Assembly (NCBI GenBank): GCA_020205615.1
Contig: CM035173.1
Coordinates: forward strand, 50,210,617-50,274,616
Source: Panax quinquefolius
Lineage: Eukaryota > Streptophyta > Magnoliopsida > Apiales > Araliaceae
Length of the DNA: 64,000 nucleotides
Direction of reading: 5' to 3'
Numbering within the stretch: position 1 is the stretch's first letter; each line of letters starts with the position of its first letter. Below are positions 23,645 to 34,732 of this stretch, piece after piece. The translations under genes were made by a program, and so were the position numbers. A model generated the notes under the pieces. It saw only the letters and a list, made by a program, of their open reading frames with translations, was not told where the DNA came from and searched no databases.

Positions 23645-25298
23645 AATAGGAAAGAGAATCCATGTTTCCTTAAATAAAGGAGTTTATTTAGATATGAAAT
23701 ATGATTTCATATTATTCAAAATAAAGAAGTTTATTTGTGAATAGGAAAAGAATATCCGTGTTTCCTTTAATTAAAGATTTTTTTTACATGGAATTGGATT
23801 CCATAATTAATTAAAATAAAAGAGTTTATTTTAATTAAAGATTTTATATATATATATATATATATATGGAATTGGATTCCATAATTAATTAAAATAAAGG
23901 AGTTTATTTTGATTAAAATTTTGATTAAAATAAAATAGTTTATTTTATTCAAAAATTAGATAAATTAAAATAAAATAGTTTTATTTTGATTTAAAATTGG
24001 ATTAAAATAAAGGAGTTTATTTTGATTCAAAATAGATTTTATACTAAATAAATTTGCCCATTAAATGATATCAATATATATATTAAATGTTTATTATTCA
24101 TAGGATGAATGTTATTTATTGATGCATATGATGATGTGTATGATAATAAATGGGATTGATTATGGACTATTGACCAATGTGATTGGATTTTATTTTAGTT
24201 GGATGCATGAATGTATAGGTTTTATTAAATGGGGTCTGCAGCGTACCTGCGTCTTCTCTAATTTTTCGAATGTAAATTCTAACTCCTCCTATGTACTTCC
24301 CTTATTTACGATCAAGGTTTCTATTTATTTTAAAATAGTTTTGTAATAGGAATAATTAGAATTATTTTGAAAAATTGGAGATCGAGGAAAGCAGGCGCTT
24401 GAAGACCCGTTTGTAATGGAGCCCGAAGTTTAAATGTAATAGTTATATTTAAATATTATTTCTTGCACCCCTAGGGTTTGACCTTTTGGTTCACTTGGTG
24501 GCTCTAGTGAACCAAACTAGAATAAAAGTCCATAATCAATCCGGATAGAATATAGTATTCTATATGTGCATGTTATACTATATATATATATATATTATGC
24601 AAACATGCTTCGCATGTTCATTAATATGACGCGTATTTTATATATATATGTGCATGCTTGCTTAAACAAGATGAGACAAATTAATAACAAACCCTCAAAT
24701 TTTTATATTAAGTCCTAGCGTTCAAAGATATTTGGAATATCGAGCATTAGCCTTCTAGCATGATAAAATTAATAGAGTATTAAATATTTAATATGAGTTT
24801 GTTGTGTCACCACAAGGCAAGTATTAAGTATTTAAGATGTTAATTTATCACATTTGATGCTTATAAAGAAAATTGAACAATATTGTTTTGTTGTGTCACC
24901 ACAATGATGATATTTTCTTTTTTGAATATATAGAGTGCTAGATTCGGACTTAACTTGGATAATTTTGATTCGGATATGCCACCACTTGATCAAAAATAAT
25001 CTAAGAGGCAAAATACAAGGAGTTGCATAGTTGATGTAATTGACAAAAGTTGTCTACCTATTTATTTATATATAGTTTGTTGTGTCACCACAAGGCTATA
25101 TACATTTGAAATGGGATCCTTATTCTCACTAACAAATCTTTAATTAGATTTTGCCAAACTATATAAGTGAGGGTAATATAGTTTGAAGAAAATAGTGGGA
25201 GATACCAATTTAAAACAAGACCTAATTTATTTTGGTAATTAATAATAGAATGTATGTTAAAATGTTGTTAATTACAAATTCATTTACAGAATTTTACA
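23645..25298 (+). other. Copia leader, second part; no gene
   Basis: Continues the leader after the gypsy insertion. The AT-rich 'AAAATAAAGGAGTTTATTTTGATT' repeats run to about 24,050. A (TA)n tract is at 23,847-23,866. Three copies of TTGTTGTGTCACCACAA occur at 24,799-24,815, 24,888-24,904 and 25,077-25,093. No long open frame. Confidence 0.65.
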
Positions 25299-26110
25299 AT
25301 GTCTAAAATTACTATCACTGCGAAGCATATTAGATGCTAAATTAATCGGAACTAATTAAACGGATTGGTTAAGGAATTTGAGAATAGTTCTCATAGTTTG
25401 AAAAGCTATCTTATGTCCTTAATATGCCTATCCTGCAATGGTTGCATGATAATGCCTCGAGGAAGAGATTGCTACTTTTAGAAAGTGGCAAGATGATGCC
25501 GATTGGCTCGATGCATCATGCTCGCATCCATGAGTAACGAGCTTGACGTCGACGTGAAACTATGGATGCTCTTACTATACTCACCGCACATCAAGTAGTT
25601 GATGGTGAGGAAAGTAGGGCCGATAGATATCGGATATCTAAGGAGCTCTTCCGATCTAGAATGGCCGATAGCACTTTAAATACTGCAGACAAAAGTTCTT
25701 AACATAATCAATTTGATTGATCAATTAGGACAACCGGGTTTTGTCATGGATGGAGAGTTGAGCCAAGATTTGATCTTGCACTCACTCCGGGACTCCTTTC
25801 ACAATTGTTGTGAATTTTTCATATGAACAAGCTAGATATCGCTCATTGATTTGCTTAACATGTTGAAAAATGTTGAGAGTCACTTTCCAACCAAGAAAGA
25901 TCAAGTCTTCTTGGTAGGGGCCAAAGGATCTTACGAAAGAAGAACGATTCAAAGAAGGTAAATAGAAAAGCATAAACAAAGGATAATAAGAACAAAAGCG
26001 ATATGGATAGCAAAGGAGTTTGCTTCCACGACAATAAGCACGGACCTTTGGAAAGAAAGCTGCGAGAAGCGTGTTGCGAGGCTAACCAAAGAAGCTTAGT
26101 GAAGCTTGAT
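25299..26110 (+). pseudogene. Copia gag
   Basis: Starts at ATG 25,299 (MSKITITAK). Copia gag landmarks follow in shifting frames: RCIMLASMSNEL (about 25,510-25,545), a segment ending in ELFRSRMAD (about 25,645-25,675), and INLIDQLGQPGFVMDGELSQ (about 25,700-25,765). A lysine-rich stretch and a ruined zinc knuckle follow at about 26,010-26,060 (KGVCFHDNKHGP, second Cys lost). Many one-base indels. It would have formed the virus-like particle. Confidence 0.75.
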
Positions 26111-27975
26111 TTACAATCTGTTTTTGTTCATGATTGAAATAAATTTTTCTTTAAGTCGAGGTTCTACTTGGGTATTGGATACCGACTTTGGTTATCATAA
26201 ATAAAGATTTATGAAAGGACCAAACAGAAGTAGAAAGCTAAACAAATATAAGTAATCCTATATGCGGAAATGTAACAAAGGTTGCTGCATTAGCTATAGA
26301 AACTTATAGTTTAGCACTTTGCTACGAACGCAAATCTATTAAGTCGATAAGTTGTTATTGTATTCCGGTTCTTGTTAAAATATTATTTCCATTTTATTGT
26401 TGGACAATGAAAACTTTGGTATTATAATTAAGAACAATTGTTGTTCTATTTATAATAATAATGTTTTGTATAGAATTGGAATATTACTTAAATTTTGTAT
26501 ACTTGACTTACGTGAAAATAATTTTGCAAATTGAACAAACTAGTATAAGAAAAGGAGATGATCATTCAAAGAGTTGAATGTGTGTATTTGCTAAAATACA
26601 AGTGTAAATTATTTGAAAGGTTCAAAGAATTGAAGTGAAACAAATTGGCAAAGTATTAAGATTCTTTGATTAGATCGAGGATAAATACTTGTGCAATAAG
26701 TTTCTAGATCATCTCAAATAGTTTTCTAATAATGGACACATCCCGATATACGAATAATTGATTGATGTATCTAAATGAAAAATCGTACCTTGTTGGACAT
26801 GATGCGGTCCATAATGATTTTACCGACATTCCAATTATCCCTCTAGGGTCATGTATCTAGAAATGGCTACATATCTACGAAAAGGTAACCTCAAAACCCA
26901 TTTCAAGACTCCATAAAAGTTATGGGCGGGGAGGATTCCTAATCTTAAGTATGTTAAGATAAGGGTTGTCCAACTTATGTGAAAAGTTTTCAAAGGATAA
27001 GCTTGGGACAAGATTTGACAAGTACAAATTTGTGGGACATCTTAAAGTAAGTTTAGGGTATATGTTCTATAATTCTACTTAGCAAAAGGTGTTTGTTACT
27101 GAAACACATTTGCCTTCTAAGAGATAAAGGTGTTTATCATTAAAGGGGCTAGTGGGAGGATAATAGATCTTGAAGAGTTCAAGAACCACAAAATACTATA
27201 AGTCAAATAAGAGGAACTCGTAGATGAGACCTATTGTACCACAACCCAATAAATAAATCGGAATAGTACCAAAGATACCTAGGAGGTATGGATTCATCAT
27301 GGATGATGATGATGAGGTACACATCATAGAAGATGATGATCGAGTTACATTTGATGATGTAAGACTTCTAGTGTGTGAAAAGGGTCATGGGGAGCGTCGT
27401 GAAATTTCTAGTATTATATATTGATATACTACGGATAAGGAATGACATATCAATGCTACAATCAGTAAAGATAAAGTTGTCTAAACATTCCTCCATGAAT
27501 GATTTGGAAGAGTATCTTAATTGGGGATATAGATCTATATAGATAGATTTAAGAGGATGCTCGACTTAACCCAAGGAACGTATATTCATTTGATGCTAAA
27601 GTCGTTTAGCATGGAAAACTCCAAGAGATGTCTCATGTAGATGAGCTATGGAGTGTATCTCTCTTAATAGTCCCCACGAGACTCCAAAAGAGAGATCACG
27701 AGTAACTATCATGTATGCAATGAAATATCTGAGACACGATGTTGATCGATCGTATATTCGGAGAAGTTCACTTTGAGTCGATGAAAAACATCTTAAAGTT
27801 CTTAACCAAAGACTAAGGATGTGATCATATTCATGGTGGGTCTTAATTAAAACTAGAGGGCTTAACAGACTCAAGTTTTTCAGACAGACCAAGATGACGA
27901 AAAATCCACTTTAAGGTAAAGTGTTACCTTGAGCAGTGGTGCGGTGAATTGGAAAGGTTCCAAATGTTGAAAAGA
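26111..27975 (+). pseudogene. Copia pol: protease, integrase and RT remnants
   Basis: Protease at about 26,160-26,185 (TWVLDTDFG; the active-site Gly is displaced). Then the pre-integrase segment typical of copia pol, ending near 26,520. Integrase is reduced to fragments. RT is represented by ASGRIIDLEEFKNH at 27,148-27,190 and, further on, the C-terminal RT part RFKRMLDLTQGTYIHLMLK (27,545-27,601). The start of RNase H (about 27,830-27,960, ending GAVNWKGSKC) follows. Large deletions have removed most of integrase and the RT palm. The frame is cut at 27,976 by the second Tekay-like element and resumes at 37,448. Confidence 0.75.
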
Positions 27976-30722
27976 TGTAAGACCCGAAATTTTTTTTAAA
28001 TAAAAGGAATTTCCTTTATTTATTATTTTGAAATAGTAAGGGTTGATTTGATTAATGTGGATAGTTAAGGGTAAAATATACAAATATTTCAAAATAAGCA
28101 AGTGGTTATAAAATATTCATTTTGTGTAGGAATATTAGTTTGGTCGTGGAATATTAAATCTTTGTCGGGGAATATTAAATGCGGACGGCCTTGACCATGT
28201 GTGGGCCCATAACGAAAGCGATTGGATGAGGAAAAGCGACAAAGTTTGGGTGGTTATAAATAACGGCGTAGTTATTCTTTAGAATTAAGGCATTGGAATA
28301 CCGTTGGTTAAAAATACGATGTCTGGCGTGGTTGCACGCGTAGCATTGCGGTATTGCAGTGATTGTTGAATTATTGATCCTTACGTGAGATGGCACTACT
28401 CAATAATTTTCACGGTGAGTTCTTGTTCAATATTTTATTTTATTGATTCAATAATTCTTTGCGTTGATATTTTATATTATTGTTGTTCAATAATTGTCAC
28501 TTTACGATATTTCCCATTATCATATCAATAATTCATATTATTTGAATAATATTATTAGATAACATTATTGGCAATGTCTAGAAAGTTACATCTAAGGAGA
28601 GGTTTGGTCACCTAATTGCAACGCCGATGAAGGAGAGATCCTTATTGGAAAGCCCCTCTTTCTGAAAGCGGCTGGTTGTCATAATTGTGATTCTGTAATA
28701 TTATTTGTGAATAATTAATTATTGATTCATATGATAATGAAATATTTATTTTATGTGGATATAAATGATGGATTTATTTATGTGGTTATAAATGAAGAAA
28801 TTATTGTTGAGGTGTTTTATCAGTATTTTATCGGATTGGAGGTATTAAAAATTCAAATCAGGGGTTTTGAGATATATTGCGGGGTTATAATTTTTAATCC
28901 GACCGTTGGATTGTGGTAATTTTTGGGGTATGTTATACATACATAAGTTGAGTATATGTCAACAAATTTTGAACCGTTAAAAATGCACGAATGATTTGTT
29001 GTGAATTTTAAGAGGTGTCGGATTCGGAAATTAGGTTTATAATTGATTTTGGTGGAAAATTCTAGAATTGAGTGGGCCCCACTTGTGGTTGGTGAAAAAT
29101 GTGCTGAATTTTATTTCAAATGTGGTGGGTGGCAATAGTAGTGAGTAAAGCCATCATCGGTGGCGAGTCAAGTCTGCTTGACGCGGCTAACATTTTCCTA
29201 TAAATAGAGGGCTTAAGTTAGAATTGAAAATCACACGAAACAAAGTTTTCTCTCTTTCTCTCTCTATATTATTGGCGTATTTTGTGAGTATTTAGATACT
29301 TTGAGAGTTCTTTGTTAAAGATACAAGTTTCATTCGACATCACTTGAGACCTTTCCTTAAAAGTATTGATTCTTTGATGTAAGGGATATTATTTTTTGTA
29401 ATGATATTATTTCTTGATATCATTATCTTTGAAATGTTGATCTGAAGTTGTTATCAAATTTGGAATTTTTTCATGTCGGGGTTACTATTCATGAGTTACT
29501 ATTCACGAGTTACTATTCATGAGTTACTATTCACGAGTTACTATTCATGATTCTATTCACGATTCTTATTCACGAGTACTATTAAGCGTGAAGCGTGAAG
29601 ATGTTTTTGTAGAATTTCTATCTTTTGGTGTCGAGTTACTATTCACGTATACGGCCTTTATTCACGATATCTGACACTATTCAATATTCTCGAAAAATAA
29701 AATTTCTTCTTTTCGTCCAAAACATCTATTTTTGGATACTAGCTTTGATTGTATCCATGTTTTGATCATTCTTGAATTTTACACCACTATGATTATTTTT
29801 GAGGTATTGTTGGACATGGATAAAACAAAGTACGAATCCTTAATCCTTAATCCTTGTCATTTTGTTTCACTGAATTCGTTCTTTAAAAATATTTTTCATC
29901 ATCCTCAGTCTTAAATGATGATATTATTGAATATCTTTGGCTGTGGTCAAAGATGAATGATTTCTGAAGAATATCTTTGGCACATAGTGCAAAGATGAGC
30001 GGTGTTTAAATGAACATGACCGATGATGAATATCTTTGGCCTTTAGTGCAAAGATGAGCAGTGTTGAGATGAACATGGCCGATTGATGAATATCTTTGGC
30101 CTTTAGTGCAAAGATGAGCAGTGTTGAGATGAACATGGCCAGATTGATGAATATCTTTGGCACATAGTGCAAAGATGAATATTTGATTTGAGATGAATAT
30201 TGATTGATGTTACGAGGGATAAAATATTGATGATGGGTATTAAATTCATAGATTATAGTAGATTTCATTCTCTCGTAACTCTTATATGAATTATTATTTC
30301 ATTGCGAATATTGATTTGAAACTTGTTGTCTATTGTATTCTATCGATTTTTTCCTGTTGAAGACTAACGATAATTTGTTCTATATTATCTTAGTCATAAC
30401 ATTCTTCTCTTTGCTAGTTGAGCTCACCCTTTTCCTTTTTGTTCCATTTTTCTCGGGAGGCGAGAATATAAGCGAGTCTTGAGTCGGGGTATGGAATGAG
30501 GTTTTAGAAAGGATTGTTTAGTAGTCCTCACCATTTTATAAATTAATGTATCGATAAATGTGATGAGGATTTATTTGAGTATAGATATTGTCTAGAAGAT
30601 AATATTTGTATTCAAACTCATGATTTCTTGTTGTAATAATAAAGTTGTAGTTGTTTTACCATGTATGTATTGGCGACTCGAGAATGGGTTGGATGGAATG
30701 GACCTATTTTGGGGTCGTCACG
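27976..30722 (+). repeat. Tekay-like copy 2, 5' LTR
   Basis: 2,747 bp, begins TGTAAGACCC. TATA box CCTATAAATAG at 29,198-29,208, followed by a CT-rich leader. The minisatellite (GAGTTACTATTCAY) is at about 29,479-29,690. The 'TCTTTG...CAAAGA' repeats with a 60-61-bp period are at about 29,934-30,180. The end reads GGGGTCGTCACGG, where CACAG is expected at the LTR/PBS border. Confidence 0.9.
29198..29208 (+). promoter_or_regulatory. LTR promoter TATA box, copy 2 5' LTR
   Basis: CCTATAAATAG about 1.2 kb into the LTR. The sequence is conserved in the 3' LTR (35,948-35,958) and, on the minus strand, at 15,664-15,673, with a one-base variant at 22,427-22,436. Confidence 0.65.
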
Positions 30723-30723
30723 G

Positions 30724-30738
30724 TTGGTATCGAGCTTA
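30724..30738 (+). promoter_or_regulatory. Primer-binding site, Tekay-like copy 2
   Basis: TTGGTATCGAGCTTAGG. Initiator tRNA-Met type with the CAGAG>CGAG change also seen in copy 1. Confidence 0.75.
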
Positions 30739-30891
30739 GGGATATGATCTCTGGCGGAGATCGGGGAATAGAACTAGGAGGGAGAGGCGAGTAAATCCTT
30801 AACCGCTAGTGTGTCTACCTAAGCTTATTTGTTAGTTGGTCGATTATATAGGGATATTATGTGATTGATTTCATTAATTAACCCTTGTTTT

Positions 30892-32060
30892 ATGGCGGTG
30901 TTTGAGAATGTCGTTGAGAATATTAATAGTGGAGTAAATGAGACCGTGGAGATGCTGTACTTACCAGCGAGGAGAACGCGTCTGTAAGTGGCAATGTTCC
31001 TCCCATGAACAACACCACTGACCGAGATGAGAGCGAGGGGATGTTTAGAAGTTTTTGCGGTTCATGCAAAATCGGACGAGGAGACTTCGTGTTCAAAATA
31101 TAGGAGAAATGATAGCAATTCACGGGTGGTCACGGCCCAAGCGATTCAAAGAGTTGGGACCACGAAATTTAAGGGAAAGCCAAATCCGATCATGGCGGAA
31201 ACATGGGTCAAACAAATTACCAAGATATTCGATGTCTTGGGATGCGCGGAGAGCAGAAGGTTCCATTCGCCACCTTTATGTTCCGTGGCGAGGCGTACTC
31301 TTGGTAGGAGTCTCGTGAAGCGTACCCATCCATACGCTTCGGCATGTCGTAGGAGACGTTTGAAAGCAGTTCAATGACAAGTACTTCCACGAAAGTATTC
31401 GTCGTATGAAGGAAGTGGAGTTTATTAGACTAGAAGCGAATATAACATGGCGGTGTCCCAATGCGAGGCGAAGTTCATGGAGTTATCGAGTTTACACCTC
31501 ATTTGGTGGAGAATGAGGAGCGTGTGGCGCGGATGTTTCTTAGAGGTTTGAAACCCGCGTACGTCGATATCTCATTTCTCATAAATTTTCTCTCTATTCC
31601 GGATGTTGTCAAACTGGCTCGGTTTTTAGAGCGAGATAACGAAATACGTTCAACCGAGGGACCATAACCAGGATCATCATCAAGAAGATTGCGATCATCG
31701 AATAACGATAACCAGCGGAGAAAGAAGAATACGGACAAAAGCGGTTACCACTCGGTGGTAATCGTGGCCATGAAAATAAAAAAGCGAGTCGGGAGGAGAT
31801 TTTAAAAGAGGAGATTCAACAACGACCATGTGAAGGCGTCGGCGCTGAAAGCAACTAGTTTTAAAGGAGGAGAACGACCACCGGTCGTATATTACAAATC
31901 TTGGAAAAGAGGACATATCATTGAAACCGCCTACACAGTTTAAGGTATGCTATAATTGTGGAAAAGAAGGACATATCGCTCGAGATTATGCGATATCGAA
32001 ACCAGATCCGGCGAGAATGGTGACTCGAAAGGATGTCCCGAAAAGTCAAAGTCAACGATT
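30892..32060 (+). pseudogene. Gag, Tekay-like copy 2
   Basis: First plausible ATG at 30,892 (MAVFENVVENINSGVNETVE). Gag core IMAETWVKQITKIFDVLGC at about 31,191-31,247. The downstream arginine-rich region is out of frame. The CCHC zinc knuckle CYNCGKEGHIARD is at about 31,949-31,990, preceded by a degenerate one at about 31,888-31,915. Frameshifts relative to copy 1 differ in place, many at CG or CAG/CTG. Confidence 0.8.
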
Positions 32061-32109
32061 CTTGGAAGGCGTTTATGCGTGGCCGGTCAAAATCTGAGGA
32101 ACCCGAACG

Positions 32110-32560
32110 AAGTTATACGGGTTAGTTAATTATAAATTCTTGCGAAGTTTATACCTTACTAGATATCGGTTCTACCCATTCTTTTATCTCTCTTGCTTGC
32201 TTGCGCTCAGCGTTTGAACTTGACTACGGAGAAATTAGACTTTGACCTATTTATGGAGAATCAGTTAGGAGAAACTTTCATTACATCATTATTTAGAAAT
32301 CTTGCTTGATTCGAGTTGGCACTATCACATTACTGTTAACCTTATTTCTATAGAGATATTTGCTTTTGATGTGATTTTAAGGTTAACTACTCATCATACC
32401 AATTGATTGCTTTTGTAAGGTTGTTAGTTTTCATATTCCTAAGCAACTTTGTTATTGAATTCAAGCAATCAAACCATTGTAGTCAAACATTTTCATATCA
32501 AGCCATGAAGTCATTCGTTTACTACGGATGTCAAATTTTCTTAGTCCATGTTATGGATTT
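32110..32560 (+). pseudogene. Protease remnant, Tekay-like copy 2
   Basis: LDIGSTHSFIS at about 32,158-32,192 (retropepsin active site). NLISIEIFAFDVIL follows at about 32,338-32,380, then the post-protease linker. The same Ile substitution as in copy 1 suggests it was already in the parent element. Confidence 0.75.
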
Positions 32561-32569
32561 GAATAAAGA

Positions 32570-33140
32570 CACGTCGATTTGAATAATATTCTGTTGTTAT
32601 TGATTTTTCTGACGTATTTCTGAAGAATTTCTTGGCTTACTCCCAAAGCGATATTAAATTTTGTATCGACTTTGAACCCGGTACAAAACTCATTTCTAAA
32701 ATCTCATATAGAATGGCTCTATTGAACTTGAGAGTTAAAATTTCAACTATAAATTTGGTACTGAGCCTTTATCTTGTGACTTCCTTTGTGGAATGCACTA
32801 AGATGAACTCTCGTAAGGGACACCATATTAGATGCGATAGTAAAGCCCGATAGGTGTCATTGTAACGTCTTATCGAAGGTTGGGATATGAGTCACGGTTG
32901 AGAGCAACCTAAGTCGATAATCGAAATCGTAGCTTTCTAGAAGCTTAGTTGGTTATTATCGGAGATTCGTTGAAGGATATTCTCGAATCGTTATTCCATT
33001 ATCGCGACTAACTCGTAGAGATACAAAATTGAATGGAGCGAGGAATGTGGGAAGAGCTTGAAGAACTCAAGAGGAGACTCAATTCAACGTGTTACGACCA
33101 TGCCATTCTGGAAAAGCGAGCGTGGTAGGCGGCGTGTTGA
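32570..33140 (+). pseudogene. RT remnant, Tekay-like copy 2
   Basis: DIKFCIDFEPGTKLISKISY (32,652-32,712) and RMAL mark the RT N-terminus. The palm motifs and RNase H are absent. From about 32,950 the sequence matches the region after RT in the other copy, and SKNVV-type residues lead straight to the integrase side. Same junction order as 18,480-18,990. Confidence 0.75.
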
Positions 33141-33299
33141 GAAGAAGATCGTTATCTAATACGAATACGATATTGTCAAAGACTAATTTCAGTATAATTT
33201 ATAAATAATAGAGATGGAGATGAAAACTCTAGGTACCCACGTGATAATATATGAGTATAATCGACTTTAATCGATAAAGTTAAAGTTTATTGAAACCAG

Positions 33300-34722
33300 C
33301 CGGCAGATGATCGTATGAAGAGGAAAGAAGTACAAGAAGGAGCTATTAGGGCGAAAATTGATGAAGAGGGAATACTTGAGTCCACTCTAGACTTTGTGTT
33401 CCTACTTTCGATTTGAAGTACAAGATTATGATGGAGGCACACTGATACACCATTTGCAATCCATCCTCGAAGTACTAAAATGTATCGTGATCTTGAACAT
33501 ACATTTTGGTGGAGCAATATGAGGAGAGAGATCGCGTGTTTTATCTCGAGATGTTTAACTTGTCAACGTGTAAAGGCGGAGCATCTTGTACCTAAGGGTC
33601 CGTTGCAACCACACTTGAGATTCCTGGAATGGAAGTGGAACACATTACCATGGATTTCGTTCTGGGTCTTCTTCCTACGGTTTCTCAAGGCATCAATGCT
33701 ATTTGGGTTATTGTTGATAGATTAACCAAGTCTGCTTTCATTTCTTGCCGATCACGGAGACTTATTCCTTGAGCGTCTTGCTAGTATGTATGCGTAAATG
33801 AGATTGTGAGGTTGCATGGCATGCTGTATCCATAGTTTGGATTGTGACCCAAGATTCACTTCAAGATTTTGGGTTAGCTTGCAAAAAAGCTATGAGCACG
33901 AATTTGCGATTTAGTTGATACCATCCCCAAACGGACGGACAATCGAGAGGACTATTCAAACTCGTGAAGATATATTAAGACTACTATGTCTCGAGACTTC
34001 AAGGCGCGTTGGGATAAGTATTTGCCATTGGTGGAATTCTCATACAACAATAGTTATTAAACAAATATAGGCATGGTTCCATTGAAGCATTATATGGACA
34101 AAATGTCGTTCTCAATATGTTGGGATGAGGTGGGTGAAGCAACATTGTTGGGACCCGAGTTAAATACGTATGACTAATGATTCGACAACGTATACAAGCG
34201 GCACAAGATCGACAAAAGAGTTATCACGGATCTTCATCGAAAGGATGTGGAATTTAATGTAGGGGATCATGTATTGTTGCGAGTTGCTCCATGGAAGGGA
34301 TTACAAGATTTTGGGAAGAGAGGAAAGCTCAAATCCACGATTTATTGGTCCATTTCAAATTCTTGACCAGAGTAGGAAATGTAGCCTATAGACTTCGCGT
34401 TACCTCAGAGTATGTCTCGTGTTCATAATGTGTTTCACATATAAATTACTTAAATAAATATGTGAAAGACCCGAACCACGTTATAGAGTTAAAACCGGAC
34501 GAGATAGCCAAGACTTAACGTATGAGGAGGTACTGTCAAGATTTTGGATAGGAAGGAGCATGTCCTACAGCAAGAAAATTCATACCACAAGTTAAAGTTT
34601 TGTGGAGGAATCATGCTATAGAGGAAATGACACGGGAATTGGAAAGCGGAAATGAAAGCGAGGTATCCTCACCTTTTGAAACACCAGTATCGTCGTCGAA
34701 TTTAGAGGACGAAATTTCATAA
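33300..34722 (+). pseudogene. Integrase and C-terminal tail, Tekay-like copy 2
   Basis: Zinc-binding region at 33,480-33,575 (HTFWWSNMRREI...CLTCQRVKAEH). First catalytic Asp in MDFVLG at about 33,652, in a shifted frame. Second Asp in DCDPRFTS (about 33,842-33,866). Glu region around 33,935-33,985. The C-terminal domain at about 34,255-34,430 has VGDHVLLRVAPWKG. The tail NHAIEEMTRELES runs to the stop TAA at 34,720-34,722. The polypurine tract and 3' LTR follow immediately. Broken by frameshifts. Confidence 0.85.
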
Positions 34723-34732
34723 GGAGGGAGGT
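34721..34732 (+). promoter_or_regulatory. Polypurine tract, Tekay-like copy 2
   Basis: AAGGAGGGAGG directly before the 3' LTR. Same tract as in copy 1. Confidence 0.8.
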
